A stretch of DNA of 64,000 bases. It comes from Hemileia vastatrix (lineage: Eukaryota; Basidiomycota; Pucciniomycetes; Pucciniales; Zaghouaniaceae). The translations under genes were made by a program, and so were the position numbers. The DNA is taken from contig JASXTE010000002.1 of assembly GCA_030280995.1 (NCBI GenBank), forward strand, positions 7,237,183-7,301,182. The letters run 5' to 3'. This document shows, piece after piece, positions 24,773 through 37,525 of this stretch. A model generated the notes under the pieces. It saw only the letters and a list, made by a program, of their open reading frames with translations. It ran no database searches and was not told where the DNA came from. Numbering within the stretch: the first letter of the stretch is position 1; every line of letters begins with the position of its first letter.

Positions 24773-27201
24773 ATGTCTAGTATACAAAATCCTACACCTC
24801 CACTTTGTATGTATATCATGTTCCTCTCTCTTAATTTATATATTTCACTTATGTTCTATATCTTTTTTTTTTCAAAAATTTGATTTTCCAGCACCCAAAT
24901 GTGTTTCATCCCACTCTCTGATTGATACTCGCTTTGAAGCTTTTGAGCTTGCACCATGTCTGCCACATGGCATGGCACCTAACCCTCCTGTACTTAGCAA
25001 TGAGAGGCAGGAAATAACAAGAGTTCAGTATCGCAATTTACTTGAATTGGCTAGAGATAAAACAGAAGAGCTTGTCAAGATCCTTAACAATAATCCTTCT
25101 CCTTCATATTTATCTAACCCTTGTAATGAATTACTCCAATATGTGAAAAGCCTTGAAAAATGTATGTTCATCACCTTTTTTGTCTCCTTTTAAATTAGTA
25201 GATAAGATTATTAATATTTTTTTTCTTCATATATATTTGTAGCTTATGAGGAGGGTATGATTCCTCCTGATGAAGTCATTGTCATTAGGAATGATGATGA
25301 GACAGATGAACCATCAGCTTCAACTCATGCTTCAACTTCTAAGGAAAATCTTGAAACACCTGTTATCCGCTCCAAGAAAAAGAGATTATCCCAAGGCTCC
25401 TCTTTTGTTCGACGTATTAAACCGGCTTCTGCTAATGAATTTTCTGATGTATCAAATAATAAATCTCAAAAAAAAAGCAAAGGTTTTGATAATGAGTATA
25501 TTCTTGTTTTCTTTTTTTTTATTGTTATTCTTTTATCTTTAAAATTCAATCATATATCTCTTTTATTGCTTACATATTGTACTTTTTATCTTTCTTTTGA
25601 TATTTTGTACCAGAAACTCACCTGCTGTAGATTGTTCCATCCATAAACGCCCTCTCCCTGATGAAGATGATGAAAAGAGCAATGAAAATAGCGATGATCA
25701 ACTGTCAGAATATGAAGCTATGCTTGTTCATCAAAAAAAGCAAAGTTTAAAATCTTCTTCAAGACATGTTGATATGTTTGATAAAGATGATGATTCAAAC
25801 AGCTCATCACCAAATTCCTTCATTTCTAAGAAGCAATACCCATCACCTCCTAAATTACCTACTTTGACCTCTTTGAAAGCTTCTCTACCAATGAAATCAA
25901 CTCCAATCAAGATATCGAAAAAACCTCTAACTTATTCACCCTCAGTTCTAAAAGAATCTGATTTGCAGGAGGAATTCTGTAAAATTCATAATTTTTATAA
26001 AGGTAGAATCAGCACGGCAAAGGTCCTCAGGTCGTGGTTGGAAATTGTTACTCTCCTCAAATTACGCTCTTCTACTTCTTCCCAAGAACCCATGTCAAAT
26101 ATTCCAATGTTTACTTTTCATTGGGAAAAATCTTGTGGAGAAGATTGGCTTTCAAAACTTACTGAGTTATGTAAGTTACCATAATTTTTAGTCTTGACTT
26201 TTGTTCTTTTACTTATTTTTTTTTCCTTTTGTAGCAAATATTTTTTTAGAGATTGATAGCTCACAGCTATGGGTACTCGATAATATTGATTTCAAAAAAA
26301 TGGAAGATTTATGTGATCCTGATGGTTTAAATACTGAAATTATTTCCTCAACAAAGAAAACGGATCACCCTGAATCCAATCTTATCCGAATGCTCATGAG
26401 ATTAATGATCCCAAGTGACCACTGCCGTTCTTCATGGGTATCTCTTATATCATCTTCACTTTATCTGACCGCACATGAATTCAGCCAGCTTCCATCACAT
26501 CAAAACATTAACTCAGATTGTCCAATTGAACGTGGTCTTAAGCTTCTAGCTCACCTTTCAAATCTGAAGAGTCCGATTTCTGATGGCTTAGAAGTTGGTC
26601 CCACTGCACTTCAAACCCGTGATATATCAATATCAACTCTTCTTCAAATCAGCAATATTATCATTGATATAATTATGTCAATTATCATTCTTAAATCAAA
26701 ATATTGTGCTGCAACAATATCAAGTGGCAAGACTAGTGAAGCTCAACAATCAAGTGAGAAAAACGAAAATACTGAACTGACTATAATGAGAGAGAAACAA
26801 AAGGCTGCACTAAACAAAATAAATTCTGAATACTCCCACCACCGATATCAATCTTTCACATTCTATATAATTGATGGTGTCCGTGGTTTATTTCTGATCT
26901 CTCAAGATCATAGATTGGCTTCAGCAGCTGATTGCTTGGAGGTAATATCAGAAGTTAAGTTTCTTAATTTACATGAAAAAAAAATCATTTGATGGAAGAA
27001 ATAATTTGGAAAAATTTAAATAACTATATTTTAACATTAATAAAACCTTTTATAGGCAAGTGTGATCCATTTCCTTTAAAATTTGATACCCCAAGTCCTC
27101 CGGGAATTGCTAGGGCTATTTCTGCAGATTTTCTTAATCACTGGAGCTCCATTCAGCCAGTATCACCTTTTTTTACTAAACATAGCCTTTCAATAAATTA
27201 A
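24773..27201 (+). CDS. Uncharacterised six-exon element protein E
   Basis: A consistent phase-compatible gene model exists: 24773-24806, 24892-25161, 25243-25495, 25614-26170, 26235-26941 and 27061-27201, with GT-AG introns of about 65-120 bp and no internal stop. The product is about 650 residues. It starts MSSIQNPTPPL and has an acidic and Ser/Lys-rich middle (DDETDEPSASTH, DEDDEKSNENSDD) that looks disordered and nuclear. A folded C-terminal half includes WLEIVTLLKLRS, IRMLMRLMIPSDHCRSSW and HHRYQSFTFYIIDGVRGLFL. I do not recognise a domain. It is transcribed toward the dioxygenase gene (convergent). Confidence 0.6.
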
Positions 27202-28147
27202 TATTCCAACATGTAAATAGATAAAGTTCTGTCTATATGATATATCTTGTATAATTCAAGTTATTTTCCTTCAAATACATCAAAAATGTGACCATCTTTG
27301 AAATTTATTAAGTAACCTTTGACATGATTTTCTAAATTAATTATTAAAAAAAATTATTGTAAGTCCAGCAATAACAAAGATTTTAAAATCTACTTATATG
27401 ATTTCAAATACTTGTATTAAATTCTTAAATATTTTATTGTTTATATAAAAATATGATAACTGCTCTAGTTTTGTTACTTTACCTTTAATATTATATAATC
27501 TATTAATTATTACAAATATTTTCGTTGATTGTAACATTTTTAATCAGAAGTAGAACAATTTAAATAATTAAATGAGTACATTCTTAAAAAAATACAATTT
27601 AATCTATTATTGATTCAAAATTCTTTCTTCAACTCTTTATTATTACCTTTTTTATTAATAAGCCTGTTTGACCTAAAATACTATACAGTTAATTTGGTAG
27701 CATTAAAAGCACATTTTTATGGCTAATATATTTCAAATTCTTTATTATAGTTTTTTTTATTTTAGAACCTTTGCTACCAATTTAATAAAAATGACAATTA
27801 AAGATTTCACAACTTATATATTTCCTCAAAAGTAAATCAAATTTTCTTATAATATTATGAAAAAAAATTATTTTATTTCACAAATAAAAAAAATAGATAA
27901 TACTATAATTATCAAAACTGAAAATGTTACAGCTACTCCCAGTATTTATCATGTTTAAATTTGCATTAAGTTGTGTATATATAATATAAATTTTTAATAT
28001 TTATATATCTAGATTTTTTAGATTTGTCTTAACATTAGATAAATAATACTTTGCTGATTCTATTTCTTCCTCTATTAAGTCATCTCTTTTCAAAAAAACT
28101 CTCAAAGCACTAATCAAATATTCTAACCTAAATTTTTCTTTTTTAAT
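27202..28147. other. AT-rich convergent intergenic region
   Basis: No coding frame is seen; probably the 3' UTRs of gene E and the dioxygenase gene. Confidence 0.4.
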
Positions 28148-29208
28148 TTATAAGTATTCTGAAATATCAATATCAAAAACATTAAGCTTTTCTATAGCAT
28201 GAAAAAGTCTAGTGCTGATTTGAATAGAAGAACCTATCCTAGTGAAGCCAGGAATTTCATGACATCTTGAGGTAAAATGCCTTAGTTGATTGGCAGGCCA
28301 TAATGTCACTGTTATTCCATTAGTTGCTTCAAAGTTGATTTTACTTCGAATTTCGGGAAACATAAGTTCTCCACCTATTTGTCGTGGTTGGGTCTTATCA
28401 TACTTCATATGAATGGTGTTTTTTTCTGTATCTTTATGAAAAAATATTCCTAAAGTATACTCACTTGCATCCTTATCGAGATGAACCTCATTAGAGAACC
28501 CATTACCATTCCCTCCAGATGTCCAAGTTAAATTACTAGCAAACGGTACACCCTCTTCTTCACTAGAAGCTTTTGAAAATCCAGGAATACCAAGTTTTGC
28601 GCAAAGATTAGTTGCCTCATTGTACTTTACATATGATATTTTTTTAAAAAAATATTCAAAGTACATTGCAATCCTCTTCATTCGTTTTTTATATTCATCC
28701 GTTTTTACAATATCATCAGTGTATTCATCTGCAAGGAAAAGCATTCAAAAATTCAGTATTTAAATTAAAAAAAGTGATACTTATGAATATGTAAAGATTT
28801 CTTTCTATCTAAAATAAAGCCACCACCAAACATTTTTCCAAAACCACCAGCTCTTTGATGATAACCATTATTTTTAATTTCATGTTCGCAGTAAGAAAGA
28901 TCCTTAATGCATCGCACCGTAGCTTCTAACATATCTAGTTCTTTGAGCTCATGAATTTCAAAAGTCTGCACAAGAACATTAGGTATTAAGACACCTTTTG
29001 GTTTATAAATACTACATCCAGGAAAAAAATTGTAATAATTATTGCAATCTGTCATATTATTTGCATAAGATCGTGCATAGAAATGTGTCTTCTTCCCGTT
29101 TGTATCCATTCCAAGAGCTTTTACAAGTTTCATTCCAGTAGCAATGTCTTTCGCCCACCTATTGTTAGAGTTCTTCCCTGGCCGTTTTTTTTTCAAATCG
29201 TTACTCAT
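28148..29208 (-). CDS. TET/JBP-like 2OG-Fe(II) dioxygenase
   Basis: Predicted nuclear enzyme that oxidises 5-methylpyrimidines in DNA, using 2-oxoglutarate, oxygen and Fe(II). The C-terminal exon (to 28148) carries the double-stranded beta-helix signature: SNEVHLDKDASEYTLGIFF (H-x-D), then IGGELMFPE, then LWPANQLRHFTS with the distal His, and a downstream Arg in GFTRIGSSIQIS. The N-terminal exon (about 29208-28781, start at MSNDLKKKRPG) is basic and contains GKMFGGGFILD. The intron (about 28780-28729) has GT and AG in place, but the phases do not match as drawn, so the exact splice or a small frameshift is unresolved. Iron-binding residues are intact, unlike in its neighbours. Confidence 0.78.
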
Positions 29209-30955
29209 TGATGGTTCAATCCTAAGAGAATTCAATTTTGATTTAAAATATAAAAAAATCAAAAATTGGAAAATAGTAACATAATTTCAATTATCAGTAA
29301 ATGATACCTTTAACTTTATCATATCTTCAATATTAGAAATACAAAAGTTAGCATATCTACATATTAATAAATTTATATACTTTTTCTTTATTTCAAATAT
29401 TAAGAAAGCGTTTCAAAGGTATACTTTATTAAATTATACATATAAAGAGTATAGCTTTATCCTGTATGCATTCAGCAAGTACGAGATTTGGCTCTACACT
29501 TAATATTAATAATATAATGAAAGTGTAACTCCAATACACTATTAATATTAAAAAATTTACGGAATTATGATATCCACATATATAAAATGAAAAATCTTGC
29601 TCTGATCAATATATTGACTTAGAAAGTTATACTTCAATAAATTATTAATTTTTAAATTGTAGCATTGTCCTGTATGCTTTCAGAAAGTACGAGACTTTGA
29701 AACAACTTAAAAATCAATAAATTAAAGGTAAAGTACAAACAATCTAATTATTAATATGAAAAGCAAAACATTATCCTGTATGCTTTCAGCAAGTAAGAGA
29801 TGATGTTTTACTTTTCATATTAATAATATAATGGTTGAGAAAGTATTAAAGAAATATAGAAAAATGATAAGCAAAACATGAACTTACATGTCTATAAAAT
29901 CTTCTTCCATTTGTAGCTGATTGATCAAAATTAATTATAAAGTTTATTTTATAATCACTGTTTTAAAAAATAAATGGTTAGATAAATAAATTGAACATTT
30001 TTGATAAGGAATAAAGAAAAGTAAATTGACAAACAAATAAAAAAACTTTAAGTTAACTGAAAAAGAATTATTTTATAATGAATCGAAAGGGTACAGTAAA
30101 AGATACCATAAAAATAAATTCAGAATTAGAATCATTAGATTAACTTGTCAAAAGTGTAAAAAAGTGTAACAAACCAAAATGATATGAAATGCAATAGCAA
30201 GAAAAATTTGCTTACCGGTAATCAGATAAGGTCAAGAAAATAGTACCAATAATTCAAAATGATAAAGCAAAAATATGATTGATAATTTTTGAAAAAGGTA
30301 AGTGAGAGAGAGAAAGGAAAAATAAATTGGGTGGCAAACAGATGTATATATCATGAATTTTCACTGATCACATTTTCAAAAAAATGCAGCTCTCCAAGTC
30401 ATATGATAAACTTCATCTAAATTCCAAGAATGATGTTGCCAAGGCACTGTACACAGCATGATCATTTTTTCCTATGCATATACTAATTACAGCTAGAATT
30501 TACTTGGCTGCATGTTGTACAGATGCACATTTGTGGAACACTGAATTTCACATCTAAAAAAAATTGACGCCACATAATTCTAGCTACCATGTTTCACATA
30601 GCTAAAAAACATACACTCATCACATTTAAATTTACATTGCGCCAAAATTAATTCATTTTTGAATTTTTTTAAAGGAAACTATAATGTGCACCACCTATTT
30701 CTAAAATATGAACCTCCGCACCATATTAAATTGGGAGACTTTTAATTATGCAATTTTTTTGCCGTGACCTTTTTCCTGATCTTACTTGGTTCAAAATATT
30801 GAAACATGGCCAATGTTGATGAAAGAAACATTTGATTTTGTTTCTATGTGTAACAATGGAAGGCTGTTTCTTACTGGCTGAAGAGTGTTGTATATTTTAT
30901 TTGAACAAATTTTTATTTTTTTTATGTATTTTATTTAAAAAATTTACTTTTTATT
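29209..30955. other. Upstream region of the dioxygenase gene
   Basis: No convincing gene is seen. It contains three copies of a short repeat (29461-29800) and otherwise AT-rich DNA; the frame at 30832-31014 is a shadow. Confidence 0.4.
29461..29800. repeat. Three copies of CCTGTATGCTTTCAGCAAGT
   Basis: Copies lie at about 29461-29486, 29669-29695 and 29775-29800, each with a GAGA-type 3' extension and AATATTAATAATATAATG-like flanks. They lie upstream of the minus-strand dioxygenase gene and could be regulatory. Confidence 0.6.
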
Positions 30956-31638
30956 GCAGCCAGATTTATACTGGCTGCTTTTTAGAAACCTTAATTTATG
31001 ACCCAAGCCTTTGAAATTGGCTTGGGTCCCTTACATTGCAATTTAGTACTTCCAGCCAGGTTTCCCCTGGCTGGAAGTGTCTCTTTCAAGCAATCGAAGT
31101 TGCTAAAAGCGACTTCGATTGCTTGCTGTAATGTTTGCCACCCTCCCAGCTAATTTACTAGGCTGGGAGGTGGCCAAAGCAGTGTTCAACGCGCGTTTCA
31201 CAATCGCTACCATATTTCATGCAGCTGATATCAAGTCAGCTGCATGAGATATGCGCAGCATGTGCAATGCGCGCTGCATGCAGCAGAAACGCGTGTTGCA
31301 TGCAGCAGCAATGCAGGCTGCATGTGCTGCATGCAGTGCATTGCACAGCCAGTTTTTTCTGGCTGTGCAATGCACACAGAGAAACCAAAGTCCCTGCAAG
31401 GGACTTTGGTCTCTAAAATGGAAGCGACTTTCCCTACCAGGTGCAATCTGGTGGGAAAGTGAGAGAAACGTTAGACCGAAGTTGTTTGAAAGCAACTTCG
31501 GTCTTAAAAACATTAAAAATCATAAAAAAAAATGAGAAATGTAGAAAAAAAAAAAAAATTAAAAATTAAAATGTGAGTATAAGAAAAAAAATAAGTTCTA
31601 GTGATACCAAAAATCCAAGCCAATTTCATTTGGCTTGG
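30956..31638. repeat. Array of about twelve perfect or near-perfect hairpins
   Basis: Back-to-back inverted repeats lie at 30956-30978, 31000-31028, 31048-31078 (13-bp stem), 31087-31125 (14-bp stem), 31137-31174, 31218-31247 (12-bp stem), 31298-31334, 31337-31374 (16-bp stem), 31378-31414, 31427-31460, 31473-31504 (12-bp stem) and 31615-31638. Loops are mostly 5-11 nt. Most stem sequences differ from one another, so this is not a simple tandem repeat. The block is clearly less AT-rich than its surroundings. The translated frames on both strands here are shadows of the symmetry. Confidence 0.93.
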
Positions 31639-33793
31639 TTATTTAATAATTATTTTTTAATACATTAAATTTAAAATTCAAACACCATAAAATATATGAA
31701 TTTTTTTTATATGAATATTATAAATTTAATCTACCTCTTTCTCATAATTATATTTATAATTTTGTTTTTTTAATTTTTGACATTTAAGTTTATTTTTTGG
31801 AAATACAAAATTAAATTTTCAACTAAATTTTTTAGTAAGGTAAAATAAATTATAAATTTGACATTTTGTAATTGAATAATGAAAAAAATTTTAAATTTAT
31901 TTAAAAAATATTTTTGTTAGAAGAAAACAAATATTTTAAGGGTAGAAATATGGTGCAAATTGTAAGTAAAAAAAATTATATTTTTTTTTTGTGAGGGGTT
32001 ATTTCTATTTTTAAAAATATTTTTCAAAAACATTCATTAAATACTGAATTAAATTACTTTGAAACTCAAATTTTTTGTAAAATAATTAAAAATGAAATAA
32101 TAATATTGTTGTATTTGATATAAAATTTGAATTGGTAATATTAATGTCTCTTTAAGTAAATTTGAAAATCATTTAAAAAGACCATGTTGATAAGTACTTC
32201 ATTTTTGGTATACAATGGTTATATATATATCTTATATATATCTCTTGAGTGTTATTTTTATATACATTCAATAAAATTTGTAATATAAAATGCCATTTAA
32301 TAATTAATTAATGTTCAACTTAGTTATAACAACTTCATATTTAATACCAGCCACTAGTATTTACTTTTTAATTTAAAACTCCAATATAATATGAGAGTAT
32401 CCTTATTTTGTCTGTATGTAATGAACAACAATAACAGACCATAAATGAGTGGGTAATTAATTACAATAAATAGTTGAAGAATAACCTATAAGAAATGATA
32501 AGTTTATCAAAAAGAGTACATTAAAAAAATATACTTTTGAATTTTTTTGATATAATTTGGGTAGTTAAATGAAAATTTAAATTATCAGACATCAAAATGG
32601 ATAAAATCTAAAAGTAGTGTTTATATAATAAGCCTCATATAAAAAAAGGATAAAAAATCTACTATGTAACTAAATTATTAAATATTAAGGTATTATTAAA
32701 ATTATTGAAAAACTTATTTTACAGTTATAATGAAATCTAAATGTGAAAATAATGGTGGGATAATAGTAAGACTATATGGAAACACTTTAATTTATACATA
32801 CTTTCAACTATGTTCAGATAAAAAAATTGTTAAAATTGTATAATAACATCTAGTTAATAGTGATGCAATTTTATTTAGATCAAGAATAAATTTTTCTGAG
32901 GAAAAACTAATTAAATTGAGATATGGCCATCTCCTTTCAAGAGATAGAATAATAATAAGAATTTAAAAAATTATAATAAGTATTCTTAATCACCATTTTT
33001 GAAAAGTCTCTAGTAAAATTCATTATAATATATCATTCATTGATTACATTATATGGAGTTTCATCTTGAAGTAGTGATGTGCAGCTTTGAACTTATGTTA
33101 TGAAAAACAAAAAAGTTAAAAAATATATAGTTATACTAATGAAAAAGCCAAAAATAAAAATACTATTATAAATTAAAAAAATAAAACTACATAAATTTTA
33201 TTCTGCTCTAATGATGGAAGGGTACTATGTATGAATTTCCACATGTTAAATCCAAACCTGCTTTAAGGCTAGTTTACAGGTAGAGCTATTAAGTTTCCTT
33301 AAGTTCTAAAAATAACTTATGCATTTTACTAATTATTTTTTTCTTGTTTTCTTTCCAAAGTTGTTAGAGTTGCTTAATTAATACTGTTATCTTGATTGTA
33401 AGATATATAATTTTTTTTGAATACATGATTTATTGTTTCAAAAATTATATTATAAATTTAAATCATTTATTTCATTTTCTAAAGCTTCATTGTCAAAGAC
33501 ACAACTCCATTTTCTATTACTTAACAAATATATAAAATGTGATAGTAAAATTTGAGGAATTTTCTTTTTGAGAGGGTCAAACTATATTGTGAAGATTTTT
33601 ATCTAGAAATTCTTGTACTCTAAAACCAAATAATTTTCTCCCTTAAGTAAGCCATTTCAAAAATATGAGAATATAAACAAGAATATTAACTTATCTTATT
33701 TTTATTTTCTTTACTGAAAGTTTTACTTCAATCCCTTTTTTTATATGACATTAGTATAAAAACATGGTTAAATGCTACTATATAATTAATTTT

Positions 33794-33838
<45 letters not shown>

Positions 33839-35546
33839 TTAGAACGTCATCCTTTTTTATTTACTTGAATAAATGGCTCAATTATAATACCCAACACTTA
33901 TTAATGTTTCCCAAACTCAATAACAAATTTCTCATATGAAATATTAGCTTCTAATATAAGAAGTTTATCTATAGATGATATTCAACATGTGATTTTACTT
34001 TTTAGATTCAGCTAAAATTAAACAAAAGGAGAAATCATGCATATGTGTATAAATGGTAACCATATGTTACTTAGAGGATTGTGAAATTCACTCATCAGAA
34101 TGGTTTAAGTATTAAAATAAATTGAGGTCATTATTTTCTAGTATTTGAAACTAATTAGGAAATTATTCTAAAAATATATTTAATGTGTATCATGTTTAAA
34201 AAGTTGGAAATATGATTTTTGAAAATTGTGAGTTTCTTATGAGATACCAAGCTTTAGTTTACAATGTTTCAAGTAGAATAGAATTTTAGTATTAGAAATT
34301 GAAAGCAATGTACCATTATCAGATTTTAACTGTGTTCTACTTATAGAATGATTACATAACATTAAACATTATTTAAATCAAAAAGGTTTAAAAGATATTT
34401 AGAATTTTACCAAATTTCACCATTTATTAATCTTTGATTTGAAAACAAACTATGATGTACACTCACTAGAAATAAGCAATCGCAATTTTAACATAATTTA
34501 TCAATCCAAAAATAATGAGTCAATTAACATGAAAATATATATTATTTCAAAACCAATTCTCTAGATTTAAAATATGATGCTTTAATGAAAAAGTATTACA
34601 AAACTTTAATGCAATGAAGTCTCTTAAAAAATTCAAAAATAGAATATCAAAACAATTAATTTCTGCAAAAAAAACTACTAACTATTGTAGATAAAGCATA
34701 AAAATAAGTCATATTTTTTAAAAAAATGATCTAACAATATTTATTTTTGTTAAAAAAATCAAAACATTGTTAAGTTTGCTTGTTATAATAATGTTAAAAT
34801 CCACTAAACATTATCTAAAGGTGGTAAAATATGTTAAAAATAAGTTGAATTTTATGAGATAAAAATCAACAATTTTGTATCATTTCCTGTTGTGCTATGA
34901 CTTTATTCCACCCTTTTTATCTGATTCTTCCAGTATTACTTTGCTATGATCACTAGTTTTCAAGTTAAAATTTACAAATGTTCATTATACTTGATAATAT
35001 GAAAAATAACTCAAACTTTTATAACTACAAAATAAGATTTTGTAACTCCTTCTTTCAATCAATATTTGAAGAAATTTTTAGTTTATTTGAGTAATGATTT
35101 TAAGAATAACAAAAAATTTGAAATTCACAAGGAATTATTTCCAGAGACTATAATTATTTACTTGTGTAATGAATGAGCTACTTATCAATGATGTAAAACA
35201 TCAGAAAAGTAAGTTATAGTTATAAATCTACAGATTATACTGTTTCTGGTATATATATCTTCAATAAATCTTTTAAACTTATCTTAGCCTACATACCACA
35301 CAATAGAAAATCATTATATTAAAAAAGGAAAAAATTCTATGATAATATCATAAAGAATGATAACCATGGATTAATATTCCATAAAAATGGTTAATAATAT
35401 TTTAAGAGAACCTAAATCAGTATTCTTTCATCAAAATATATCCTTTTTGTCTTTGTAATTTATTCCAAACAAATTTTTTGAAAGTTGAATCTATATATCT
35501 AATGCCAAAACCACTATTAAGTTCCCTCTTAGACTTTTTAAGAAAT

Positions 35547-35577
<31 letters not shown>

Positions 35578-37482
35578 TATTTATCAAAAATTGAAATAAA
35601 GAATAAAAACATAATTTTATTTACCTTTAATTATTTAAATATAGAGTATTTTCAGAATGCATTGTGGTTACTTGTGAAGGTTAGAAGATTTGAAGTTGGA
35701 TTTATGAGTTTTTAGAAGGGCAAATATTGTAAAATTCTTTCATAAATATTTATTTCATAGTTTCAAATGTTGAAATCTACAAACTAATGGGATTTAAAAT
35801 TATATTGAGATTTAAAATCTGTTTTCTACTCAAGTAAAATAAAATAAAATGATGATATCAAAATTGAAATTAAGTTTAAACTTTTGATATGCTCTATCTT
35901 CAATTTTATTGATAGTGCATCAAAAATTTAATAATATTTTTTTCCTTCATCACTTTTTAATTAAAAGATAGTTTTATCATTTTATGAATTAAAGATTGCT
36001 TATATAAATTTAACATCTATGTCAACTGTTTATGACTATTAATCTATATAATAAATTTTTTAGAAGAAAAAATAACATCAGTATATACTGACTTTGAAAT
36101 TATTCAATTTAAAATATTTTACAGGTAGATAATGAAGGGTGATTTCATTTTTGAATATGAACTATAGAAGTCTTATTTTATCAATTTTAATTCTTTTTGA
36201 GCTCAAATGTATCCACCGCAACTTAAGTAAGAATAAAAATTATTTTTATTGAAATTTACATGAGAAAGTATGCCTATTATTCAAAATCAAACTTGCTCTA
36301 ATGGTGTTTTTCAATCATTATTTCCATTCATAACAATAAAAAACATTTCAATTTGCTGATGTTTTAGTTTTTGATATCCCCAAGTTTATATCTCAGGTGT
36401 ACTATTCACAAAATCATTAAAAATATAATTTTCGAAATACATGATAAACTTGAAAGTGAGGGGGCATTAAATTTTTAAAAATGAATTCTAAATTCAGGAT
36501 GGATAGTATTTTTTCTATTTTCACAAATGAAAAATTTTTTGTTTCAATTAATCCAGAAAGAAAATTTTGTTGTAAGCATATTATATTATATTTATTATGA
36601 TTTTAAATACTATATTTTCAAGATTTGTGTTTAATATTTCCTGTGAAAGTTAATGTTAATGTGAATTTAAAGTAAGCTTGAAGAAATTTAATCAATAGGC
36701 ATATTGGATATTTAAAATAATATTTTGCTCCAATCTTGAATCATCCTGGGCTAAAAAATATCCCAAATAAGGTTTTTGTGGGTCAATTTGGATTTAAGTA
36801 GGATTAAGTGAGGTTTAATAAAGGACAGATAAAAGGCTAAATTCATTACTAGTGACTTTTTTCTCAAAATAGTTATAAAATATGGTTCATTCTGGAATAA
36901 AGCTTCAATAAAGTTGAATTGAAACAGAGATAATTTCTAGCAGCACAACACCATATTTAAAAAGGTGTAAAATACCTCAAATATTACTCATAATATAGGA
37001 AGGCAAGGAATCTACAAAATTCACATTTCAAACGAGGATTTATATTTTGAATTTGAAATTGAGAAATGGAATATTATTTTCCAATTTAAATATCTATTAG
37101 TCATTTTAACAAAATTTTTCAGTAATCAGATTGAATTTTGATGGTATTTTGTTGTAGATTAATCATTTTGATGAGACATTTACTCAAAATTACTGGTTTT
37201 GTTTCTAATATTCCATGTGAAATTCATTACGAATCTTTTTGAAAGTGAATAGTTGACATATTGGATATGCAAAAGCTTATGTTAGATCAAAGTGAGATCA
37301 AAGGGAGCTTAACTGATGATCAAATTAGGATTTTACAAGATCAAACGGTGATCAATGTAGGTTCATCTTGAGCTCAATTTGTGACAAATCTCTGACTAAA
37401 TGTAAGGCCAAACAATTTCCTACATGGTGATGATGTGTGCATAATTCAAGCATAGATTTGTGGCTCAACGGAGTTCAAGCAA
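31639..37482. other. AT-rich gene desert of the 26.9-kb element
   Basis: About 5.8 kb with no open frame over 60 codons and no recognised RNA or repeat, apart from TA dinucleotide runs at about 33796-33831 and 35548-35578. The last part (36730-37480) has AGATCAAAG-type words that may be subterminal sites. Confidence 0.6.
33796..33831. repeat. TA dinucleotide microsatellite
   Basis: An uninterrupted TATATA run in the AT-rich desert. Confidence 0.9.
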
Positions 37483-37522
37483 GGGGTATTGCTAGCAATA
37501 CCCCCCCATTTTTTCTGTGGTG
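37483..37522 (-). repeat. Right terminal inverted repeat of the 26.9-kb element
   Basis: Palindrome GGTATTGCTAGCAATACC within a C run, then ATTTTTTCTGTGGTG, which is the inverse of the left end. AAT (37523-37525) follows. Confidence 0.92.
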
Positions 37523-37525
37523 AAT

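Larger units (their letters stand above)
10649..37522. mobile_element. 26.9-kb CACTA-like DNA transposon with SNF2, Tnp2 and TET/JBP-like genes
   Basis: Both ends carry the inverted sequence CACCACAGAAAA, then a G run, then a palindrome with core TATTGCTAGCAATA. The 3-bp duplication AAT lies at 10646-10648 and 37523-37525. Removing the element and one AAT rejoins the Ty3 pol frame exactly at the RT/RNase H junction, which fixes the ends. CACTA (CMC/EnSpm) elements are known for CAC-starting ends and 3-bp duplications, and a Tnp2-family transposase is inside. Contents, left to right: SNF2 ATPase (+), unknown B (-), Tnp2 transposase (+), unknown D (+), palindrome array, unknown E (+), TET/JBP-like dioxygenase (-), hairpin array, AT-rich desert. 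Confidence 0.92.

Noticed and set aside
31217..31535. Overlapping Cys/His/Ala-rich frames on both strands
   Set aside because: They are by-products of the hairpin symmetry and GCATGCAG repeats; four frames are open at once and none resembles a protein.
10649..37522. Whether this is a Starship or a Helitron
   Set aside because: No tyrosine recombinase or Rep/helicase is present. The inverted ends, 3-bp duplication and Tnp2 transposase fit CACTA better.
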